Part shown: positions 12,972 through 24,587 of the stretch, piece by piece
Numbering within the stretch: the first letter of the stretch is position 1
Layout of the letters: each line of letters starts with the position of its first letter
NCBI GenBank assembly: GCA_018064885.1
Contig: JAGHUI010000054.1
Coordinates: 1-34,468 of the forward strand
Origin: Candidatus Minthosoma equi
Lineage (GTDB): Bacteria > Bacteroidota > Bacteroidia > Bacteroidales > Bacteroidaceae
Reading direction: 5' to 3'
DNA length: 34,468 nucleotides
Translations under genes and position numbers: made by a program
Notes under the pieces: generated by a model
The model's database searches: none
Seen by the model: only the letters and a program-made list of their open reading frames with translations
Told to the model about the DNA's origin: nothing

Positions 12972-14534
12972 TTATGCATTCGTGACTCTTTCAAGCCATT
13001 TCACCATTCCAAGCATCACTGCCATTGAGAGCAGGCATACGCCCATGAATACTGCCCAGCAGATGCTCTGTGGCCATGCTCCAAGCATTACTGGTCCCAT
13101 CCAGATGAGGCCATTGCCTACAGCTGTAGCACCGAGCCAAAGTCCTTGACAAAGTCCCTGAAGGTGTTTTGGAGCTACCTTTGAAACGAATGAGAGACCG
13201 AGTGGAGAGATGAAAAGCTCTGCGACTGTAAGGAAGAAGTAAACGGTGATGAGCACCCATGAGCCTGATTTCATTGCGTTCTGTTCTGCTGCAGGAAGCG
13301 CGTTGAACACTTCGCCAGAAGGATATCCGTTTGCTAATGCTACAACAAGAAGAACACAAAATGCGATGGCTGCGATAAGCATACCTATAGCAATCTTGCG
13401 AGGTGTGGAGAATACTATTCCCTTGTTTGCAAGAGCTGACAATATTGCCATTACCACAGGTGTGAGGACGATTACGAAGAATGGATTTACTGCCTGCCAA
13501 ATCTCAGGTGCGATGGCTGAGGTGTCAACAAAGTCGCGGGCAAAGATAGAGAGCGACTGACCGTTCTGGTGGAATGAGAACCAGAAGAATATAGCAATGC
13601 CGAGCACTGCAAAGAGTGCATACATACGCTGACGTATCTCATCTGCCATTGTCTTCTTCTCCTCTGCTGTGTATTCAGCAACGGCTGAGGCTTCTTTCTT
13701 TGATGGGGTAGGGAAGTTTTTCTTGTTGAGAAGGAATATGACCAATGAGATGGCCATTGCTAATACAGATGCCCAGAATGAGTAGTGAACACCAGTATTG
13801 AACACTTCAAGGTACTGATTACAGAATTCTACTGTAGGTTCTGCCACAGTTCCGTTTGTAACCTCTGCACACCATGTTTTGATATTTGACATTTCCTCTG
13901 TTGTCAGAGTTGATGCATTCTCAATGAACTTGTGGCAAAGTGCAGGCAGCTTTGCATTGTATGTGAAACCGTTCTGTCCAAGCCACCAGCTGCGAAGGTA
14001 TGGTGCTACGAATGGGGCGATGAGTGCGCCTACATTAATGAATACGTAGAAAATCTGGAAACCGGAGTCGCGATAACCTTTTACTTTGTCCAGTGTGCCG
14101 TTCTTAGCTGCTTCTTCTTCCAGATTGTCGTACATCTGACCGACGATAGCCTGGAGATTTCCCTTGAAAAGACCATTGCCGAGGGCGATTATGAAGAGTG
14201 CTGCACAGGTGAATGGAAGGAGCCATGACTGATTAGTGTCAGTAGCTGTGATTGGAATAGCCAGAAGCACGTATCCGAGCGACATCATGATAAGTCCTAC
14301 GGTGATGGTGCCTTTATAGTTGCTGGTTTTGTCGGCAACAAAACCGCCAACGAGGCTGAGAATATAGATCATGGTGAGGAATGCTGATGCAATACCACCA
14401 CTGACTCCGTCGCTGAGTCCGAATTTAGAGCAAAGGAAGAGGATGAGCACCGCGTTCATGATGTAGTATCCGAAACGCTCACCCATGTTGCTCAATGCTG
14501 CTGTCAGCAGCCCTTTTGGATGATTTTTGAACAT
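12972..14534 (-). CDS. POT/PTR2-family proton-coupled peptide transporter
   Basis: A 520-residue integral membrane protein with 12 or more hydrophobic helices, importing di- and tripeptides with protons. The N-terminal GERFGYY matches the ExxERFxYY proton-coupling motif of the family; a second signature, FYVFINVGALIAP, lies at about residues 160-172. A polar insertion of about 60 residues (about 190-250) with three Cys interrupts the middle and probably lies outside the membrane. It is the third transporter in a row after a secreted peptidase, with 21 bp to the gene before it. All fits peptide uptake as carbon and nitrogen source. The exact peptide range cannot be read from sequence. Confidence 0.88.
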   Translation of the reverse strand: MFKNHPKGLLTAALSNMGERFGYYIMNAVLILFLCSKFGLSDGVSGGIASAFLTMIYILSLVGGFVADKTSNYKGTITVGLIMMSLGYVLLAIPITATDTNQSWLLPFTCAALFIIALGNGLFKGNLQAIVGQMYDNLEEEAAKNGTLDKVKGYRDSGFQIFYVFINVGALIAPFVAPYLRSWWLGQNGFTYNAKLPALCHKFIENASTLTTEEMSNIKTWCAEVTNGTVAEPTVEFCNQYLEVFNTGVHYSFWASVLAMAISLVIFLLNKKNFPTPSKKEASAVAEYTAEEKKTMADEIRQRMYALFAVLGIAIFFWFSFHQNGQSLSIFARDFVDTSAIAPEIWQAVNPFFVIVLTPVVMAILSALANKGIVFSTPRKIAIGMLIAAIAFCVLLVVALANGYPSGEVFNALPAAEQNAMKSGSWVLITVYFFLTVAELFISPLGLSFVSKVAPKHLQGLCQGLWLGATAVGNGLIWMGPVMLGAWPQSICWAVFMGVCLLSMAVMLGMVKWLERVTNA

Positions 14535-14555
14535 GGTTTTTATTGGATTTAGGTT

Positions 14556-15956
14556 TTACTTTACGTTAGGTTGCTGAAGTCCATACCCCTTCTTCTTGTC
14601 CTCTACGAGGAGGAGGTATGCGAGAGCAAGGGCAATGACACCGAATATGGCAAAGATGCACATTGGAATTGTATAGTCATATTGAGTTACTTCAACTCCA
14701 TCACGTACAACTGTACCTGTGATGCAGTAGTTGGTGAGAATCTTGCCAATGAGGAGTGGTACGCCACCAAGGCCAATGTTCTGGATCCAAAAGGTCAAAG
14801 CATAGGAAGAACCAAGGAGCTTAATTGGTACAATCTTTGGCATACTTGGCCACATCGCAGAAGGAACGAGAGAGAATGCCACACCTAAGATTATCATCAC
14901 GAATGCTGCGAACCACCAGTAGTTTAAGATAGGGAGTGCGAAGAGTACATGAACGAGTATAAGGAGTACAGAGCCTATCATCATGATTGTTGCACCCTTT
15001 CCATATTTATCGTATATACCTCCGAAAATTGGTGTCATGATGAGGTTGCCGAAAGGAATGAGTGCAGGGAGGAATCCTGCCCAGAAGCTCTCAACACCAT
15101 ATTTGTTAATCATGAGTGATGTTGCATACTTCATGAATGGGAATACAGCTGCATAGAAGCAAAGACAAAGAAGCGCAATGAGCCAGAAGCCTTTGTTGGA
15201 AAGGATGAGACCTAAGTCTGATACCTTGAAAGTGTCCTCATCGCTATCAGCAGATGCTGTTTCCTGCTTGTCGAGTTTAGCATCCATTCCGCAAAATACG
15301 ATGTATGCCATAAGACCAACAATGAGAAGAACGAATGCAAGAAGAAGTGGAGTTGACATGCTGAACTGGCTTGCAATCCAAGGACAAATGGCAAGAGCAA
15401 GAGCTGTGCCAAGACGAGCAACAGCTACCTGTACGCCCATTGCGAGGGCAAGCTCGTAGCCTGTGAACCACTTAACGAGAACCTTTGAAACTGTGATTCC
15501 ACAGTTCTCCGTGCCTACGGCAAAGAGGGCATAGCCAACACATGCAGTGAGCACCTGCTGGTTGAGGTGGATGCCGAGGAAGTCAATGTTGAGGATTGCC
15601 TCGCCACCAGGAGCGATGTATTCCACAGCAAAATACTTGATGCCTGCACCGATTACCATGAAGGCACATGATATGATACCTGTGAAACGTACTCCCATCT
15701 TGTCAAGAATGATGCCACCAAAGATTAGCATAAAGAAATATACGTTGAACCACATGTATGCGTTATTGAACCAACCGAAGTCTTCGGCTGACCACCCCAT
15801 ACCTCCTTGAGCAGTGGAAATGCCTAACATGTCCATCAGTGGAGACATTGCGTCTGTGAGGAAGTAACCCCACATCATTGTGAATGACACTGTGATAAGA
15901 GCCATCCAACGAGCAGCTGTTGAATCACGTAGTGTCTTTTGAAGTTTTTCTGTCAT
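14556..15956 (-). CDS. Major facilitator transporter (MFSD1-like)
   Basis: A 466-residue MFS protein with about 12 membrane helices and a charged central loop (DKQETASADSDEDT, about residues 235-248) between the two six-helix halves. The first helices (MMWGYFLTDAMSPL) and the loop GGIILDKMGVRFTG, a form of the MFS motif A, are clear. The overall look is of the family that includes the lysosomal dipeptide exporter MFSD1, which would suit the two POT transporters on either side; this substrate guess is inference. It lies 22 bp after one POT gene and 21 bp before the other, so the three are probably co-transcribed. Confidence 0.8.
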   Translation of the reverse strand: MTEKLQKTLRDSTAARWMALITVSFTMMWGYFLTDAMSPLMDMLGISTAQGGMGWSAEDFGWFNNAYMWFNVYFFMLIFGGIILDKMGVRFTGIISCAFMVIGAGIKYFAVEYIAPGGEAILNIDFLGIHLNQQVLTACVGYALFAVGTENCGITVSKVLVKWFTGYELALAMGVQVAVARLGTALALAICPWIASQFSMSTPLLLAFVLLIVGLMAYIVFCGMDAKLDKQETASADSDEDTFKVSDLGLILSNKGFWLIALLCLCFYAAVFPFMKYATSLMINKYGVESFWAGFLPALIPFGNLIMTPIFGGIYDKYGKGATIMMIGSVLLILVHVLFALPILNYWWFAAFVMIILGVAFSLVPSAMWPSMPKIVPIKLLGSSYALTFWIQNIGLGGVPLLIGKILTNYCITGTVVRDGVEVTQYDYTIPMCIFAIFGVIALALAYLLLVEDKKKGYGLQQPNVK

Positions 15957-15978
15957 TTTGAATTATGATTTATATGGG

Positions 15979-17400
15979 TTAAGCTTTTTTATTTATAACT
16001 TTATCATAGATAAAGAGAGCTATTGTAGATGCAAGACCAATGCCAAGTATTACAAGCCATATTGATGATGGATTGTATGTGTTCCAAAGGAGGTTGGTCA
16101 TTTCATTCTCTGAAAGGTTCTGCGACTGAGCAAGCTGGAGGAAGTACTCGTTGCTTGAAAGTCCATCGGCAATCTGGACACCCTTTTCTGCTGCGAAGCG
16201 TTCTGCAAGTGCAACCTTGTCTGACATGGACTGATAAACGCCTCCTGAAATGAAGCCTGCAAGGACGTTGCCTATGAACACAGGAATAAACGAATATCCC
16301 ATGTAGAGAGCCTTCTTGTCAGGAGAGGCAATCTGGCCAATGTACTCGGTAATCTTAGGACTACCAGCCATTTCTCCGAGTGAAAAGATGAGAATTGCAA
16401 GGATGGTGAAGAGCACGTTCTGAGTGAAGAGCGTGAGCGCCATACCGATAGAGCATACCAGGAAGCCAGACATCATAGCGCGAAGCGGTTTGAGACGCAT
16501 TACGATGGAAGATACTGCAATCTGGAAAACGATGATGTAAAGCGCATCTACATTTGTTATGAATTCAGCATCCATCACTCCAGGCTTAGGGCTGTAGTTC
16601 TCGCTGAAGAATGGTGCATTTGCAGCAAAGAAATCGTAAATGCAGCTTGTGTCAACCCATTGAGTGATGAATACAGGAAGTGTGAAGAAAAGCTGGTTGT
16701 ACATTGTCCAGAAGCCTGCCACGATGATAAGGAAAATCAGGAACTTAGGGTCGTGGAAGATGGACAGCATGTTCTTGAGAATTGTTCCAATGGTCTTCAT
16801 CAGCGGCTCTTTCTCCTTCGCCTCCATCTGGTCGCGACCAGGTTCCTGGTAGAACAAGAGCATCAGGAAGTTGAGCGAGATAATGCCTGATGAAATATAG
16901 AAAATCAGGTTGCTGCTTTCTTTGAAGATTAGCGTAACCATCGGACCGATGAAGGCACCGATATTCACCATCATGTAGAAGATACCGAAACCTATTGATG
17001 AATTTGATTCGTTGGTTGTCTTTGCAATCGTAGCTGAGATGATTGGCTTAAAAAGTGCTGCTCCCAATGCAAGGTATATATAGACGAGGAACACGCTTGC
17101 ATAGGTTGAGAACTGAGGCATAAGTATGAATGCCGATGCATAGATACAGAATGCAATAGTAAGAACTTTCTTGTATCCGTATCGGTCACTTATTGCACCA
17201 GTGATGACAGGAAGGAAGTAAAGGATACCTGTACCCACTCCCATAAGTGTGCCTTTCTGCGATTGTGAGAAGCCAAGACCTCCAAGGTCTGTAGAGCGAG
17301 TGAGGTAATTGGCAAAAAGCATGAAGAATCCATACCATGCCCAGCGCTCGAAGAGTTCGATTGTATTGGCAACCCAAAAGGTTCGTGGAAATTTTGTCAT
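15979..17400 (-). CDS. POT/PTR2-family peptide transporter
   Basis: A 473-residue membrane protein of the POT family. It shows ELFERWAWYGF (the ExxER motif, residues about 15-25) and GFGIFYMMVNIGAFIGP (the PTR2 signature FYxxxNxG, about 137-153), and a DRYGYKKV loop after helix 2. A short extra segment (CIYDFFAANAPFFSENYSP) may face the outside. It is only distantly similar to the other POT protein of the run, so the two may take different peptides. The gene starts 61 bp after the secreted dipeptidyl peptidase gene. A role in uptake of products of that enzyme is likely. Confidence 0.85.
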   Translation of the reverse strand: MTKFPRTFWVANTIELFERWAWYGFFMLFANYLTRSTDLGGLGFSQSQKGTLMGVGTGILYFLPVITGAISDRYGYKKVLTIAFCIYASAFILMPQFSTYASVFLVYIYLALGAALFKPIISATIAKTTNESNSSIGFGIFYMMVNIGAFIGPMVTLIFKESSNLIFYISSGIISLNFLMLLFYQEPGRDQMEAKEKEPLMKTIGTILKNMLSIFHDPKFLIFLIIVAGFWTMYNQLFFTLPVFITQWVDTSCIYDFFAANAPFFSENYSPKPGVMDAEFITNVDALYIIVFQIAVSSIVMRLKPLRAMMSGFLVCSIGMALTLFTQNVLFTILAILIFSLGEMAGSPKITEYIGQIASPDKKALYMGYSFIPVFIGNVLAGFISGGVYQSMSDKVALAERFAAEKGVQIADGLSSNEYFLQLAQSQNLSENEMTNLLWNTYNPSSIWLVILGIGLASTIALFIYDKVINKKA

Positions 17401-17461
17401 AGTGGTTTTGTTTTTATTATTCTATGCCTTGATACTTTTCTATTTCGCCTGGCTTTAATTC

Positions 17462-19642
17462 TTATTTTAATTGTGGATGCTCAGGCTTGACATATCTGTC
17501 GAGCCAGTTGAAGAAGCGACGCTGCCACAGGATGCCGTTCTGTGGCTTGAGCACCCAGTGGTTCTCGTCTGGGAAACAGAGGAACTCAGATGGGATGCCG
17601 CGAAGCTGAGCTGCATTGAATGCTGACATTGCCTGAGAAGTGACGATGCGATAGTCTTTCTCGCCCTGGATGCAGAGGATTGGAGTGTCCCACTTGTCTA
17701 TGAATCTGTGAGGTGAGTTCTCAAATGTCTTTGGATGACCATTCCAATATGCTCCACCCATGTCCCAATTCGCAAACCACATTTCTTCTGTCTCAAGATA
17801 TTGTTGCTCAATGTTGAAGATTCCATCGTGAGCAATAAATGCTTTGAAGCGTTTGTTGTGATGTCCAGCAAGCCAATATACGGAGTATCCTCCGAAGCTT
17901 GCACCAACACAGCCAAGTCGATCCTTATCAACGTATGGAAGATTTTCAGCAGCATCATCAATAGATGTGAAATAATCATCCATGCAATGGCCTCCATAAT
18001 TGAGAGAAATCTCCTCGTTCCATTCCTTGCCAAAGCCTGGAAGACCGCGACGGTTTGGCGCAACAACAACATATCCATTTGCTGCCATGATCATCATGTT
18101 CCAACGGAAAGACCAGAACTGTGATACAGGGCTTTGTGGCCCGCCTTCGCAGAAGAGAAGAGTTGGGTATTTCTTTGTCTTGTCAAAATTTGGAGGAAGG
18201 ATAATCCATGAAAGCAAATCTTTTCCGTCAACAGTCTTTGTCCAGCGAGGCTCTACTGTACCCCAATCAATGTTTTCCTTGAAGTACTTGTTTTCGTTAG
18301 TTAATTGATTTGCTGTGCCTTTCTTTGCAGATACAATATAAAGCTCAGGCGCTTCACACATGCTTTGACGAGAACATAGAAGAGCATCTTTTCCGAAGTT
18401 CTGAACGGATGTGTAATCATATTGACCTTCTGTTAACTGAACGCTTGTTCCTTTTGCTACGTTTACAGCATGAATATGAGTCTCGCCATGCCATACCCCA
18501 TTGAAATATATAGTTTTGCTATCTGCTGACCAACAGTAGCTGTCCACGTTGCTGTCAAAGTCTGATGCAAGCTGACGGCATACTCCTGTCTTTATGTCCA
18601 TTATGACTAAACGATTCTGATCACTTTCGTATCCGTCACGTTCCATGCTTTGCCATGCAATATACTTTCCGTCAGGGGAATACTGAGGGTTGATGTCGTA
18701 TCCTGCAAATGTCATTCCTCCCACAACAGGTGCCTCTGTGTTCACTTTCTGGTTCTGCAGAGATTCTGTATAATCGATGGCAGGACGCTTATATCCTTCT
18801 GGCTTGCAAATGTTGCGAGTTTTGCCGGTCTCAATATTATATATGTATATGTCTGCATCTGTAGAGCATGCATAGTCCTTGCCTTCCAGTTTGCGGCATG
18901 TATAGGCAATCTCCTTGCTGTCGGGTGAGAATGTGAGTTGTTCCACACCTCCAAATGGTTTCATTGGACACTCGTAAGGCTCACCTTCAAGAATGTCTTT
19001 TGTTCCTGTAATGGCTGTGCCATCAAAATCAGCAACATAAGAGTGCGGAATAGTCTCAACCCATTCGTCCCAATGACGATGCATGAGGTCTGTTATCACT
19101 CTGCCACTAGCTTTCTGAAGATCAGGATAAAGATCACTTGTACGCTTTCCGTATTTAATGGTTTTCACCAAGATAACCTTTTTTTCGTCTGGGGAGAAAG
19201 TGAAGTCGTCCACGCCATCAGGCTCGTTAGATAATTGTTTTCTGTCAGAACCATCAGGCAACATGGAAAACACCTGCATATTGCCTTCCTTGTCTGCTCC
19301 AAGAAAAGCGATGCGCTTGCCACCATCAATGAACTTTGGTGCAATTTCAGATGTGTTTGCTGTTGTTAGACACTGCTCACCTGTACCATCGCTATTTAAA
19401 ACATATATTACAGTGTGGCTTTTATTTTCTGCCACACTGTAATATGAAACATTATATGTAATTTTCTTTGTATCAGGTGATACACTCGCACCTCCTACAC
19501 GTCCCATAGCCCATAGTGCTTCAGGAGTGAGAGTGCGATTATCAATTTTCGGTGTTTGTCTTCCTATGAAAGTCTGAGCACCGGCATCAATGGCGTTCAT
19601 AGCTATCAAAGATGCTAAGATCAAGGTTTTCAAATTGTTCAT
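17462..19642 (-). CDS. Secreted S9 dipeptidyl/acyl-peptidase (DPP5-like)
   Basis: A 726-residue prolyl-oligopeptidase-family serine peptidase that removes dipeptides or acyl amino acids from peptide ends. A signal peptide covers about residues 1-22, so it acts in the periplasm. A beta-propeller follows (about 40-440, with recurrent 'SPD.K' blades such as VSPDTKKITY, FSPDEKK and YSPDGKYIAW). The alpha/beta-hydrolase domain is complete: Ser582 in GASFGGYS, Asp663 in GEKDYR, His695 in DENHW. It is close to the DPP5 type of oral and gut Bacteroidales, which works with POT transporters, the very genes that follow here. It begins 9 bp after yidC, so it may be read from the pyrG promoter. Confidence 0.9.
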   Translation of the reverse strand: MNNLKTLILASLIAMNAIDAGAQTFIGRQTPKIDNRTLTPEALWAMGRVGGASVSPDTKKITYNVSYYSVAENKSHTVIYVLNSDGTGEQCLTTANTSEIAPKFIDGGKRIAFLGADKEGNMQVFSMLPDGSDRKQLSNEPDGVDDFTFSPDEKKVILVKTIKYGKRTSDLYPDLQKASGRVITDLMHRHWDEWVETIPHSYVADFDGTAITGTKDILEGEPYECPMKPFGGVEQLTFSPDSKEIAYTCRKLEGKDYACSTDADIYIYNIETGKTRNICKPEGYKRPAIDYTESLQNQKVNTEAPVVGGMTFAGYDINPQYSPDGKYIAWQSMERDGYESDQNRLVIMDIKTGVCRQLASDFDSNVDSYCWSADSKTIYFNGVWHGETHIHAVNVAKGTSVQLTEGQYDYTSVQNFGKDALLCSRQSMCEAPELYIVSAKKGTANQLTNENKYFKENIDWGTVEPRWTKTVDGKDLLSWIILPPNFDKTKKYPTLLFCEGGPQSPVSQFWSFRWNMMIMAANGYVVVAPNRRGLPGFGKEWNEEISLNYGGHCMDDYFTSIDDAAENLPYVDKDRLGCVGASFGGYSVYWLAGHHNKRFKAFIAHDGIFNIEQQYLETEEMWFANWDMGGAYWNGHPKTFENSPHRFIDKWDTPILCIQGEKDYRIVTSQAMSAFNAAQLRGIPSEFLCFPDENHWVLKPQNGILWQRRFFNWLDRYVKPEHPQLK

Positions 19643-19651
19643 TACTATGTA

Positions 19652-21568
19652 TTACTGGTTGTTTTGGCGAGATTCCTGCTGCTGACGGAGAATGTCCATT
19701 TGCTTCTGCTGCATAGCTTGCAAGCGTTCCATCATGCTTGAAGTCTTCTTTTTTCCAGCAGCATTCTGCTTGCGTTCAGCATGACGTTTCTCAAGTTTAG
19801 CAAGAAGCTTAGCGTCATCTGTAGTTTTGCGAAGGAACCACATGATAAGCACAGATGTGAGACCTGAAATGAAATAGTACCAGTTCAAACCTGCACTGTA
19901 GCTATTGAAACTGAAGAAGAAGATGAGTGGCATAAGATACATCATCCACTTCATCATGCCCATTTGCTGCTGTTGCTCAGGAGTCATGGAGTATGACTGC
20001 TGTTTCTGGGAAATGTAGCTTGAAACAACAGTTGAGAGACACCATAGAACACAGAAGATAGAAAGGTGATCGCCGATACCCCAAATGTTAACGCCCCAGC
20101 TGATCAAGTCATCGTATGTTGAAAGGTCATCTGCCCAAAGGAATGATTCTCCTCGCATAGCTATGTAGTTAGGGATGAAGTTGAAAAGGGCAATCCAAAT
20201 AGGCATCTGAATAACCATAGGCAAACAACCGCCCATTGGGCTCACGCCATATTCACTGTAAAGCTTCATTACCTCCTGCTGCTTAAGCATAGCATCCTCT
20301 GGCTTTGAATACTTTGCGTTAATCTCATCCATCTTTGGACGCAGCACACGCATGTTTGCTGATGAAAGATATGATTTCTTCATCAATGGGAATACGATAA
20401 CCTTTACAATAATTGTGAGAATTACAAGAACAATTCCCATTGGCAAGCCGAGTCCAGTGAGGAAATCAAATGCATAGAGGAAAACAAAACGGTTGATCCA
20501 TTTTACTACAGGCCATCCGAGGTAAACCAATGACTGAAGGTCAAGGTCAGCATCCTTTGCTATGAATTCCTCATTTTTAGCGAGTGTCTGGAAATCATTA
20601 GGACCAAGGTACATGTGGAATTTTGTAGCCTCTTCACCCTTAGCATCAAAGCTTGCAGCAAATGATGTTTTGTAAGTCTTAAGGTATGCCTTGCCAGCCA
20701 TCAAATCTTCTTTTGTTCCCTTTTCAAGAGCAACAGAAGACATGTTGCTAATTTTCATAGGCTTATCAGCAACAAGGACTTGGCTGAAGAACTGAGTCTT
20801 GTAAGCAATCCATTTTGTTGACTCTTCAAACTCATCTTCTTCATCATCTCCACCGTTAGTGTTCAATTCATGTGTGTCACCATCAGTGTCGCGATAAGTG
20901 ATTGTGCTGTAGCGAGTCTCAAAATCATAACCCTTTTCCTGCTGCTTCATGTTCTCTGTCCAGTCAATCTGCATGCTGTTTGTCTTAGAAGGGAAGAAAC
21001 CAGCTAAGCCGTTAGCCTTGACAGTCATGTCGAGAACGTATGAATTTGGCTTAAGTGTATAGCTTATATCAAGAGATCCGTTAGAAACTGGGAGATGCAT
21101 AGTTACGCCATCAGCCTTCACGTCCTGAGCAGTAAAGAAAAGATCAGCAGTGGCAATGTTTGCTGATTTGCCATCCAGCATGATGTTCATGCTTTGGTCA
21201 TTTTCATCAAAAAGGATGACGTTGCCGCCATTTTGACTCTTGTATTCGCTGTCTTTCAATTCAACTTTCTTGAGCTGACCACCCTTGTTGGTGAGTGTCA
21301 CTTTCAAAAGTTCATTTTCAATGACAGTTGCACTTTCTTTGCCTGTGCGTACTTCGAAAAGAGGATTTAAAGAGTCCTTAGCCTCTGCCTCTTCCTTTGC
21401 AATCTTTTCCTTCTGCTTTGCTAATTCCTTTGCGTTTTCTACTTGTGCAATGGAATCCAGGATGCGCATTTCTTCTTCCTGCTTTGGTCGCTGATAGTTC
21501 TCCCAAGCCATAAAGCCGAAAACTACCAATGCCATGAGGACGAAAGCTGTAAGCGTGTTCTTATTCAT
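19652..21568 (-). CDS. yidC: Membrane protein insertase YidC
   Basis: A 638-residue YidC of the Gram-negative form: an N-terminal signal-anchor helix (about 5-20), a large periplasmic domain (about 60-350) and the conserved five-helix insertase core (about 365-575, with MKKSYLSSANMRVLRPKM and YGVSPMGGCLPM). It inserts inner-membrane proteins alone or with SecYEG. The C-terminal tail is rich in Lys and Gln (MQQKQMDILRQQQESRQNN) and may touch the ribosome. An acidic patch (GGDDEEDEFEE) interrupts the periplasmic part. It starts 9 bp after pyrG, an arrangement I take to be an operon. Confidence 0.96.
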   Translation of the reverse strand: MNKNTLTAFVLMALVVFGFMAWENYQRPKQEEEMRILDSIAQVENAKELAKQKEKIAKEEAEAKDSLNPLFEVRTGKESATVIENELLKVTLTNKGGQLKKVELKDSEYKSQNGGNVILFDENDQSMNIMLDGKSANIATADLFFTAQDVKADGVTMHLPVSNGSLDISYTLKPNSYVLDMTVKANGLAGFFPSKTNSMQIDWTENMKQQEKGYDFETRYSTITYRDTDGDTHELNTNGGDDEEDEFEESTKWIAYKTQFFSQVLVADKPMKISNMSSVALEKGTKEDLMAGKAYLKTYKTSFAASFDAKGEEATKFHMYLGPNDFQTLAKNEEFIAKDADLDLQSLVYLGWPVVKWINRFVFLYAFDFLTGLGLPMGIVLVILTIIVKVIVFPLMKKSYLSSANMRVLRPKMDEINAKYSKPEDAMLKQQEVMKLYSEYGVSPMGGCLPMVIQMPIWIALFNFIPNYIAMRGESFLWADDLSTYDDLISWGVNIWGIGDHLSIFCVLWCLSTVVSSYISQKQQSYSMTPEQQQQMGMMKWMMYLMPLIFFFSFNSYSAGLNWYYFISGLTSVLIMWFLRKTTDDAKLLAKLEKRHAERKQNAAGKKKTSSMMERLQAMQQKQMDILRQQQESRQNNQ

Positions 21569-21577
21569 TTCTTATTT

Positions 21578-23252
<1,675 letters not shown>

Positions 23253-23281
23253 GTAATACATCATTAAATAACTTTTTGTAT

Positions 23282-23289
23282 TACTTTTG
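23282..23289 (+). promoter_or_regulatory. -7 box before the DUF1573 gene
   Basis: TACTTTTG matches TAnnTTTG exactly, about 75 bp upstream of the start codon. No TTTG is found 19-20 bp further upstream, so the promoter is only partly supported. Confidence 0.4.
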
Positions 23290-23363
23290 CACTTAATTAG
23301 TCGGTGCAAGTCACATATAGGTGGCAATGTACTAAAAAAGATTAGATAAAATATAACTATAAA

Positions 23364-23774
23364 ATGAAAACAAAACTCCTCATTTTCTTTGCACTCGTAA
23401 CAATGGCAGTTGCAGTAAATGCAAAGAAGTATCCAGAATTAAAGTTTGAGAAAACAACTGTAGATTTGGGAACATTCTGCATGGATGATCCAATCCAGAA
23501 GGTTACATTTAAATTTACTAATGTAGGAAAAGCCAAGCTTGTCATTAATGCTGTTCACACATCATGCGGATGCACTGTAGCTGATTATCCTAAAGATTTT
23601 ATTGCTCCAGGTGCATCAGGAGAGATAACTGTGACATACAATGGCACAGGCAAGATGCCAGGACGATTCAAAAAGAACATCCAGATATTCTCAAACTGCA
23701 AAGAAGATCTTATGCGAATCTTTATTCAGGGAGAAATGACAGATGTCCCTGTAAGCAGCAAAAAGAAGAAATAG
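23364..23774 (+). CDS. DUF1573 secreted Ig-like protein
   Basis: A 136-residue exported protein: signal peptide about 1-20 (ending VAVNA) followed by a single immunoglobulin-like beta domain of the DUF1573 family. Typical features are VDLGTF near the start, TFKFTNVGKAKLVI, the Cys pair in TSCGCTVADYP and the PGASGEITVTYN strand. The family is common in Bacteroidetes and its function is unknown. The tail ends in KKKK. It reads away from pyrG and converges on the endonuclease III gene. Confidence 0.88.
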   Translation: MKTKLLIFFALVTMAVAVNAKKYPELKFEKTTVDLGTFCMDDPIQKVTFKFTNVGKAKLVINAVHTSCGCTVADYPKDFIAPGASGEITVTYNGTGKMPGRFKKNIQIFSNCKEDLMRIFIQGEMTDVPVSSKKKK

Positions 23775-23804
23775 TTTTTTGTTGAAGTGGGAAATAAAGA
23801 ACTT

Positions 23805-24455
23805 CTACTTATCTTTTCCCATACAGCAAAAAGCTTTGCAGCAATGCTTGATTCCGCATTCTTTGCATAAAGGCTTTTGTGCCTTGCATACATAGCGCCC
23901 ATGAAGGATTAGCCAGTGGTGCGCCCTTGTCATGAGTTCATCAGGAATGTTCTTGATGAGCTCTTTTTCTACCGCAAGGGGGGTGGTGCATTTTTCTGAC
24001 ACTAAGCCAATGCGGTGGCTCAGACGGAACACGTGAGTATCTACAGGCATTGAAGCTTGATCGAAGACAACAGCAAGCATCACGTTTGCTGTTTTTCTCC
24101 CTACTCCAGGCAATGAGACAAGTGAATCGAAATCGCTTGGAATCTCTCCTCCGAATTTGTCCACAACAATCTTTGCCATCTTTACGAGGTGGTCTGCCTT
24201 GTTGTTTGGGTATGAAATAGAGCTTACGTATTTCAGAACATCCTCTTTCGTGGCTTGGCTTAGTGAAAGTGGAGTAGGGTATGCCTCGAAAAGAGCAGGC
24301 GTAACCATGTTCACTCTTTTGTCGGTACACTGTGCGGAAAGCATTACTGCACACAGCAGTTGAAAGGGATTTTCAAAGTTAAGCTCTGTGTCAGCTTCTG
24401 GCATGGCAACTTTGAAATATTCAATGAACTCTGTATAGCGCTCTTTCTTTGTCAT
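23805..24455 (-). CDS. nth: Endonuclease III
   Basis: A 216-residue base-excision-repair glycosylase/AP lyase for oxidised pyrimidines. It has the helix-hairpin-helix LPGVGRKTA with catalytic Lys121, Asp139 in VDTHVFR, and the 4Fe-4S ligands C190-x6-C197-x2-C200-x5-C206. The frame is open further upstream to 24548, but that extension would be encoded by the rpmA terminator hairpin and T-run, and E. coli Nth is 211 residues; so I start at ATG 24455. It lies downstream of rplU-rpmA on the same strand but behind that terminator, so a separate promoter is likely; I could not identify it. Confidence 0.95.
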   Translation of the reverse strand: MTKKERYTEFIEYFKVAMPEADTELNFENPFQLLCAVMLSAQCTDKRVNMVTPALFEAYPTPLSLSQATKEDVLKYVSSISYPNNKADHLVKMAKIVVDKFGGEIPSDFDSLVSLPGVGRKTANVMLAVVFDQASMPVDTHVFRLSHRIGLVSEKCTTPLAVEKELIKNIPDELMTRAHHWLILHGRYVCKAQKPLCKECGIKHCCKAFCCMGKDK

Positions 24456-24512
24456 GGCTGTGGGGAATATATCTTTTTTGTGTATGTTTTCTTTGCGTAG
24501 ATGTTTTAGCGT

Positions 24513-24548
24513 AAAAAAGAATGGGGATACAATTGCTTGCATCCCCAT
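24513..24548 (-). terminator. Terminator of rplU-rpmA
   Basis: An 8-bp stem ATGGGGAT/ATCCCCAT (24541-24548 with 24521-24528) followed on the minus strand by TCTTTTTT (24520-24513). It lies about 40 bp after the rpmA stop. Confidence 0.85.
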
Positions 24549-24587
24549 GTCTGTTTAGTTCTTCTATGTAACTGGTACGTTGAAGCT

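Noticed and set aside
24456-24548. Longer N terminus of endonuclease III
   Set aside because: The added residues would be encoded by the terminator hairpin and T-run of rpmA; the shorter form has the normal family length.
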